In this document: one piece after another, positions 59,151 to 64,000 of the stretch
Position numbering within the stretch: position 1 is the first letter of the stretch
Layout of the letters: each line of letters begins with the position of its first letter
Assembly (NCBI GenBank): GCA_964482495.1
Contig: CAYZXS010000020.1
Span: 1 to 64,000 of the forward strand
Origin: J029 sp964482495
Lineage (GTDB): Bacteria; Planctomycetota; UBA1135
Direction of reading: 5' to 3'
DNA length: 64,000 nt
Program-made: the position numbers and the translations under genes
Notes under the pieces: model-generated
Databases searched by the model: none
What the model was told of the DNA's origin: nothing
What the model saw: only the letters and a program-made list of their open reading frames with translations

Positions 59151-59786
59151 ATGACGCCCCAATCACCCCAAGAACCGACGGCAAGGACCAGCCCCAAGCC
59201 GGTCGTCGCTTCCAACGCCCCGCCCGCCGAAGACCAGATCGAGCAGTGGGGGGACCTCGTGTGGTACGTGGTCAACCGGATCCGGCCCCGCCTGCCGGTC
59301 TCGGTGTCCGATGACGAGCTCTACTCCGCCGGCATGGTCGGTCTCATGACCGCCTCGCGGTCCTACGACCCCTCCCGCGGCGCCGAGTTCAAGACCTACG
59401 CCTACCACCGCATCCGCGGCGCGATCCTCGACGAGCTGCGCCGCCTCGACTTCCTGCCCCGCAGCCAGCGGGAGAAGGCCCGGCGCGAAGGCCACGAGCC
59501 GCCCGCCTTCGTCGGCATTCCGACCGACGAGGACGGCCAGGAGAGCCTCGCCGCCGACCCCGTGGAGGCCGCCCTGGAGAACCAGGAGCTGATGGCCTCG
59601 CTGCGGGAACAGATCCTCCAGCTCCCGGAGAAGATGCGCGTGGTCATGACCCTCTACTACAGCGAGGGCCTGCGCATGCGGGAGATCGGCGAGCGGCTCC
59701 ACCTCACCGAGTCGCGCGTCAGCCAGATCCACTCGAACGCCATCGCTCGCCTGAGGCGCGTCCTGCGCCCGACGGCCGGCGATTGA
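59151..59786 (+). CDS. RNA polymerase sigma factor of the FliA/WhiG/SigB class (group 3), 211 aa
   Basis: Region 2 is clear (DDELYSAGMVGLMTASRSYDPSRG; FKTYAYHRIRGAILDELR), followed by a reduced region 3 starting RSQREKARREG, and region 4 with the helix-turn-helix (LREQILQLPEKMRVVMTLYY; LHLTESRVSQIHSNAIARL). This is the FliA/WhiG-type organisation. A Ser/Pro/Thr-rich ~30-residue leader precedes it. No flagellar genes are in the window, so targets are unknown; the neighbouring pilus operon is a possible one. Confidence 0.9.
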   Translation: MTPQSPQEPTARTSPKPVVASNAPPAEDQIEQWGDLVWYVVNRIRPRLPVSVSDDELYSAGMVGLMTASRSYDPSRGAEFKTYAYHRIRGAILDELRRLDFLPRSQREKARREGHEPPAFVGIPTDEDGQESLAADPVEAALENQELMASLREQILQLPEKMRVVMTLYYSEGLRMREIGERLHLTESRVSQIHSNAIARLRRVLRPTAGD

Positions 59787-59876
59787 GCTTCCTTCTCATT
59801 GGTTCGCCTCGCGGCGGGGCCGGCAGCGATGCCGGTCCCGCTGCGTGTTCGTGGGGCCGACGGCTAGGATGCCTCC

Positions 59877-62111
59877 ATGTCCCCGCGCCGGTCCACGGTC
59901 CTGGCCCTGTCCCTGATCCTGGCTCCCGCCGTCCCTGCCCAGGGCGAGGTCTACACCTTGCCCGACGCCGCTCCCCAGGCCAGCGACAAGACCGCCAGCT
60001 ATGACATCCGGGTCGTCCTGCAGGAGGACGGCGCCACCATCGAGGGCGAGCTCGACGCCACCTGGCGCAACCCGACCGACGCCGACACCGCGGAGCTGCA
60101 CTGGCACGTCTACAACAACGCCTGGCGCGGCCGCGACTCGGCCTTCCTGCTCGAGCAGCGGATGATCGGCGACGGCAAGCTGCCGCGGGAGTGGGGGGGC
60201 ACCGAGATCCTCCGGGTCGAGCGGCTCGGCGCCGAGGGGCCGGCGGGGGAGCTGCCCTGGTCCTGGCAGCCGCCGCCCGAGGCGCCGATGGACCAGACCG
60301 TGATGCGCGTGTCGCTGCCCTCCCCGGTGGCGCCGGGCGAGGAGGTCCGGGTCCGGGTCGGCTTCCGCGCCGTGCTGCCGCCGGCCTTCCGTCGCAGCGG
60401 CACCGACGGCGCCGGCGGCTACGTCCACGCCGCCCAGTGGTTCCCCAAGCTCGGCGTCTTCGAGCGGCGCGACGGCGTCACCGCCTGGAACTGCCTGCCC
60501 TACCGCTTCCTGACCGAGTTCTACGCCGACTACGGCGACTACCGCTTGGAGCTCGGTCTGCCTGAGCGCTACCGCGGCAAGGTCGCCGCCACCGGCAGCC
60601 TGGTCGAGGAGCAGGTCAGCGACGACGGCGTCCGCTACGTCTACGCGGCGGCGGACGTGCACGACTTCGCCTGGACCGCCGACCCCGACTTCGTGGTCGT
60701 CGAGCGCGCCTTCGAGCCGGCCGACTGGGCCGACCCGGGCGAGGAGGTGCGGGTGGCCTCGGCGCTGGGCAGGCCGGTCGAGGCGGTGCGGCCGCGGCCG
60801 ACCCGGATGCTGCTCTACCGCCAGCCGGAGCACGCCGAAGCCGAGGAGCGCTACTTCGAGGCCACCGCCAAGGCCCTCTACTACTTCCAGCTGTGGTTCG
60901 GGCACTACCCCTACGAGACCATCAGCATCATCGACCCGGCCCACAACGCCCGGCGCACCGGCGGCATGGAGTACCCGCGGCTGTTCACCGGCGGCACCCG
61001 GCGCGGCACCCACGCGCGCAGCCTCAGCCCCGAGGGCGTGACCGTGCACGAGTTCGGCCACCAGTACTGGTACGGCCTGATCGGCACCGACGAGTTCCAC
61101 CACGCCTGGATGGACGAGGGCCTCACCACCTGGTCGACCAACCGGGTGCTCCGGCGCGGCTGGAAGGCGCCGCTCGCGACCTACCGGGTGCTGGGCCGCC
61201 AGCGAGCCGGCCGGGCACCGGCCGCCCTGCCGAGCTACCCGGCCGGCGACCCGCGGGCGCTGCTCAGCCTCGAGCGCTGGGAGACCCCGGACCTCGACTT
61301 CCTGCCGCCGCTCAGCTTCGAGCTGCGCCGGACCACCGCCCTCGACCGCTGGCTGCAGGAGCTGCCGCCGCTGAGCTACTGGCCCGAGGTCGAGGCCGAC
61401 CGCGTCTGGTCCCAGCGCAAGGTGGTCGGCGAGGACTGGTCGGACGCCCTGGCCCGCTCCACCCACGGCCTGCTCGAGGGCTCGATGCGGACCGTCAACG
61501 CCTATTACCGGCCGGCGCTGACCCTGGAGACCATGGCCGGGCTCATGGGGGAGACCCGCTGGACCCGGGTCATGCGCGCCTACGCCGAGCGCTTCCGCTA
61601 CCGCCACCCGCGCCCCGACGACTTCTTCGCCGTGGTGCGCGAGTTCGGCGACGGCGCCCGGGCCGGCGAGCTCGCCCTCGACTGGCCGCGCTTCTGGCAG
61701 CAGGCCTTCCACGACAACCGCACCCTAGACTTCGGCGTCCACCGCCTGGTCAACCAGGGGGTCCCTGGCGACACGCCGGGCGACGTTCCGCTGCGCTGGG
61801 ACGTGGTCCTGGAGCTGCGCCGCTACGGCGACTTCGTGGTCCCGGTCGAGGTCCGGGTGGGTTGGGACGACGGCGGCTCGACCGACCTGGTCTGGGACGG
61901 CGAGGAGCCCTGGGTCCGCTACCGATGGCCAGGCGAAGGGCGGCGGGCGGTCTCGGTCGAGATCGACCCGGAACGCAAGCTGCTGCTGGACCGCGATTGG
62001 CTCAATAATTCGGCCTTGGCGGAGCCCGAGGAGGCGCGCGCCCTGCAGGCCGGCCTCCGGACCCTGATCTGGGCCCAGCAGGTGCTGCACCACGCGGGAG
62101 GCCGGGGATGA
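59877..62111 (+). CDS. M1-family zinc metallopeptidase, exported, 744 aa
   Basis: A signal peptide (MSPRRSTVLALSLILAPAVPA) is followed by the N-terminal beta domain (IEGELDATWRNP, LHWHVYNNAW). The catalytic domain has GGMEYPRLFTGG, in the position of the GxMEN substrate motif, and the zinc site VHEFGHQYWYG with the distal Glu in WMDEGL (about residue 391 onward). The C-terminal portion is helical. It likely trims peptides in the periplasm. The stop overlaps the start of the next gene (ATGA). Confidence 0.9.
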   Translation: MSPRRSTVLALSLILAPAVPAQGEVYTLPDAAPQASDKTASYDIRVVLQEDGATIEGELDATWRNPTDADTAELHWHVYNNAWRGRDSAFLLEQRMIGDGKLPREWGGTEILRVERLGAEGPAGELPWSWQPPPEAPMDQTVMRVSLPSPVAPGEEVRVRVGFRAVLPPAFRRSGTDGAGGYVHAAQWFPKLGVFERRDGVTAWNCLPYRFLTEFYADYGDYRLELGLPERYRGKVAATGSLVEEQVSDDGVRYVYAAADVHDFAWTADPDFVVVERAFEPADWADPGEEVRVASALGRPVEAVRPRPTRMLLYRQPEHAEAEERYFEATAKALYYFQLWFGHYPYETISIIDPAHNARRTGGMEYPRLFTGGTRRGTHARSLSPEGVTVHEFGHQYWYGLIGTDEFHHAWMDEGLTTWSTNRVLRRGWKAPLATYRVLGRQRAGRAPAALPSYPAGDPRALLSLERWETPDLDFLPPLSFELRRTTALDRWLQELPPLSYWPEVEADRVWSQRKVVGEDWSDALARSTHGLLEGSMRTVNAYYRPALTLETMAGLMGETRWTRVMRAYAERFRYRHPRPDDFFAVVREFGDGARAGELALDWPRFWQQAFHDNRTLDFGVHRLVNQGVPGDTPGDVPLRWDVVLELRRYGDFVVPVEVRVGWDDGGSTDLVWDGEEPWVRYRWPGEGRRAVSVEIDPERKLLLDRDWLNNSALAEPEEARALQAGLRTLIWAQQVLHHAGGRG

Positions 62112-63193
62112 GCGAAGACCGCAAGCTCTCGACCGAGGCCGGGGAGGTCGGGGAGGTCGGCGCGCCCTTCGTGGTCGACGCCCTGCCCGAGAACCGAGGC
62201 GGCCCGGCGCCCCCGGTGGTCGCTGCCTCCTCCGATGACCCGCCCCGCGGCCGCCTGGGGCCCCTGAGCCACCTCGCCGCGGGCTTCGGCGACGTCCTGT
62301 GCCGACCGCGGGTGCTGGTCTTCCTGGTGGCGGTCTCGGTCCTGGCGGCGCTGCCGGCGGCCCTGCCGGTGTTCCGCTCCGCCCACCTGCACCTGGCCCC
62401 GGTGGTCGACCCGGCCTCCGGACCCGGCATCGACCTGGCCGGCGTGGCGCCGGACTGGCTGTTCGCCGACTGGCAGCTGCGCGACCCGTCCCTGCACGCC
62501 CTGGTGGGGGACTTGATGGCGCCGGCGGTGCTGCTCTCCTCGTGGTTCGGGCTGCTGGTCTGCGCCGGCTGGATGGGCCTCGCCCGGGAGGGCCGCCGGG
62601 GACACGGGCTCTCGCGCTTCCTCGCCGCGGGCGGCAGCCAGTTCTTCCCCTTCCTGCGCACCTGGTTCCTGGGCCTGCCGTTGTTCTACGGCGTCACCTG
62701 GTTGGTCTGGGGAGCGCCGGGTGAGTGGTTGATGGGGCTGCTCCTCCCGGAGGGCCAGGCCGGGCGGGCCGCCAGCGAGCGGGTCGCCGGCTGGGTGGTC
62801 GGCGGCCGCGAGCTGCTGTCGCTGTTCCTGGTCCTGGGGGTCGAGGTGTTGCTCGACCTCGGCCGGGCCAGCCTGGTGGCCGGCCAGCGCCGCTCGGCCC
62901 TGCTCGGCCTGCTGCGCGGCTTCGGCTACTTCCTGTTCGAGCCGCTGCGGGTCTGGTGGCTGGTCGGCGCGGGCTTCGCCTTCGAGCTGCTCTGGCTGGC
63001 GGCGATGTCATCCTTGGCCGCCCAGGGCCTGCTGCCGCTCTGGGCGCTGGTGCTGCTCTTGCCCTTCGGCCGCCTGGTGTGCCGCGGCGCCCGGTGGGCC
63101 GGCTTGCTCCGTCTCTACGCCGAGGGCCGTCCGGCGGCGGCCACGGCCGCGGCTCCCGGCGGCCTGGGGGCGTCTGGACCGGGTCTCGCTTGA
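62108..63193 (+). CDS. Polytopic membrane protein of unknown function, 361 aa
   Basis: A polar Ala/Pro-rich N-terminus of ~65 residues precedes five or six membrane spans (VLVFLVAVSVLAALPAAL, VLLSSWFGLLVCAGWMGLA, WFLGLPLFYGVTWLVW, LFLVLGVEVLLDLG, WLVGAGFAFELLWLAAM, LLPLWALVLLLPF). A conserved-looking DLGRASLVAGQRRSAL loop sits between spans 4 and 5. No family is recognised with confidence. Translational coupling to the M1 peptidase suggests a joint role. Confidence 0.75.
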   Translation: MSEDRKLSTEAGEVGEVGAPFVVDALPENRGGPAPPVVAASSDDPPRGRLGPLSHLAAGFGDVLCRPRVLVFLVAVSVLAALPAALPVFRSAHLHLAPVVDPASGPGIDLAGVAPDWLFADWQLRDPSLHALVGDLMAPAVLLSSWFGLLVCAGWMGLAREGRRGHGLSRFLAAGGSQFFPFLRTWFLGLPLFYGVTWLVWGAPGEWLMGLLLPEGQAGRAASERVAGWVVGGRELLSLFLVLGVEVLLDLGRASLVAGQRRSALLGLLRGFGYFLFEPLRVWWLVGAGFAFELLWLAAMSSLAAQGLLPLWALVLLLPFGRLVCRGARWAGLLRLYAEGRPAAATAAAPGGLGASGPGLA

Positions 63194-63278
63194 TTCCCTT
63201 GCCGCCGGGGCCTGGATCCGGGATCATCCGCGCCCCGGAGCCGGAATCCGAACCCTCCGACCTCCGCCCGCCCGAAGC

Positions 63279-63761
63279 ATGCTGACCGCCAAGGACCTGA
63301 TGACCATGCGGCTGATGACCGTGTCCCCCTCGATGGGGCTGCGGGATCTGGTCGACTTCCTCCGCGACAACGGAATCCACGCCGCGCCGGTCAAGGAAGG
63401 CGAGCGCATCGTCGGCTTGGCCTCCCTGACCGACGTCATGGGTTACCTGGCCGACGAGGACACCGACATCGAGCACAACTTCTCGAGGGTGTTCTTGCCC
63501 GACCCGGATGCCGAGGGCTACGACGAGTTCGCCAGCCGGCTCGACGGCGCCACCGTCAATGACGTCATGACCCCGGCCGTCTTCACCTGCGACATCAACT
63601 CCAGCGCCGGTGAGGTGGCCGAGCTGATGGCCTCGAAGCAGATCCACCGGGTGGTCGTCACCGACCAGGGCAGCGCCGTCGGCCTGCTCAGCGTCACGGA
63701 CCTGCTGAAGGCGGTCATGGACTACGAAAAGGCCCTTTCCGCGAGAGCCACCGGGGCTTAG
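63279..63761 (+). CDS. CBS-pair domain protein, 160 aa
   Basis: Two CBS motifs make up the whole protein: residues ~5-65 (AKDLMTMRLMTVSPSMGL; IVGLASLTDVMGYL) and ~90-150 (VNDVMTPAVFTCDINSSAGE; AVGLLSVTDLLKAV), joined by an acidic linker (DEDTDIEHNFSRVF). Such stand-alone pairs bind adenine nucleotides and regulate partner enzymes or transporters. The gene precedes a terminator and then a phosphofructokinase gene. Confidence 0.88.
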   Translation: MLTAKDLMTMRLMTVSPSMGLRDLVDFLRDNGIHAAPVKEGERIVGLASLTDVMGYLADEDTDIEHNFSRVFLPDPDAEGYDEFASRLDGATVNDVMTPAVFTCDINSSAGEVAELMASKQIHRVVVTDQGSAVGLLSVTDLLKAVMDYEKALSARATGA

Positions 63762-63810
63762 TCCTTGCTCGGGAGAAGGGGGGAGAAAGAGCTTTCTCCA
63801 ACCCGCTAGA

Positions 63811-63844
63811 CGGCCCCCGCCGCGTGGGGATGCGGCGGGGGCCG
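63811..63844 (+). terminator. Hairpin terminator after the CBS-protein gene
   Basis: CGGCCCCCGCCGC and GCGGCGGGGGCCG form a perfect 13-bp GC stem with an 8-nt loop, followed by GTCGTTTGT. It separates the CBS gene from the phosphofructokinase gene. Confidence 0.7.
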
Positions 63845-63899
63845 GTCGTTTGTCCCTGGCTGGGGCCCTGGCCGGGCCAGGACGCTAGAATCCCGCCCC

Positions 63900-64000
63900 A
63901 TGAGCGAGTCCCTGCAAGGTGCGGCGGTGATCGGCCAGTCCGGCGGCCCCACCGTGGTCATCAACCAATCCCTGGTCGGCTACGTCCAGGAGGCCCTCCA
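63900..64000 (+). CDS. Pyrophosphate-type 6-phosphofructokinase, N-terminal fragment cut by the window end
   Basis: The 33 visible codons include AAVIGQSGGPTVVINQSLVG, the nucleotide/PPi-binding glycine loop of phosphofructokinases. The QSGGPTxVIN form is typical of PPi-dependent enzymes rather than ATP-dependent PfkA (GGDAPGMN). The remainder lies beyond the window. Confidence 0.7.
   Translation, partial: MSESLQGAAVIGQSGGPTVVINQSLVGYVQEAL

Overview
The window is GC-rich bacterial chromosomal DNA containing one run of 100 Ns, so it is a scaffolded draft or metagenome assembly. The gene repertoire points to Planctomycetota or a close relative: an ECF sigma factor joined to a membrane-anchored exported domain, many large secreted FG-GAP and BNR proteins, a DUF1028 protein, a multiheme cytochrome with TPRs, an FHA-Ser/Thr kinase and an MBOAT/SGNH pair. 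The DNA topoisomerase VI pair is rare in bacteria but archaeal in type. This placement is an inference from gene content; there is no rRNA or marker tree.

Layout. 0.1-2.5 kb: ECF sigma fusion. 2.5-4.1 kb: an isolated tRNA-Arg(CCU) 3' half next to a THUMP-type RNA methyltransferase. 4.1-13.1 kb: five consecutive paralogous secreted FG-GAP beta-propeller proteins. 13.3-16.7 kb: BNR-repeat secreted protein, acyltransferase-3 membrane enzyme and a 51-aa membrane protein. 16.7-25.5 kb: PLP-dependent threonine/serine dehydratase, scaffold gap, citrate synthase, subtilase, a frameshifted secreted protein, NfuA-like Fe-S carrier and a NodU/CmcH carbamoyltransferase. 25.6-33.2 kb: DUF1028 protein, aspartate-semialdehyde dehydrogenase, FHA-kinase, a degenerate peptidase-MA-like protein, apparent remains of a citrate lyase operon and a small membrane protein. 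33.3-40.5 kb: octaheme cytochrome, nucleoside deaminase, outer-membrane barrel candidate, SGNH and MBOAT O-acylation pair, and a deoxyhypusine-synthase-like enzyme.

40.5-55.9 kb holds one tightly overlapping minus-strand operon of 16 genes for a type II secretion/type IV pilus-like machine: major pseudopilin, a 46-aa membrane protein, PilM/N/O/P-like proteins, secretin, TPR lipoprotein, STAS-fused GspE ATPase, GspF, three minor pseudopilins and three large PilX/GspK-like proteins. It ends at a strong intrinsic terminator. No prepilin peptidase or retraction ATPase (PilT) is present. 56.0-58.9 kb: topoisomerase VI B-A operon. 59.2-64.0 kb: a WhiG/FliA-type sigma factor, an M1 metallopeptidase with a coupled membrane protein, a CBS-pair protein and the start of a PPi-type phosphofructokinase.

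The most interesting pattern is a C-terminal module of about 110-150 residues ending in a short hydrophobic-Pro tail (IVP, ILP, IAP or similar). It recurs on nine otherwise different exported proteins here: five FG-GAP propellers, a BNR protein, a subtilase, the frameshifted protein and the DUF1028 protein. It looks like an undescribed sorting or anchoring domain, and the 16-gene secretion operon in the same window is a candidate export route, though that link is inference only.
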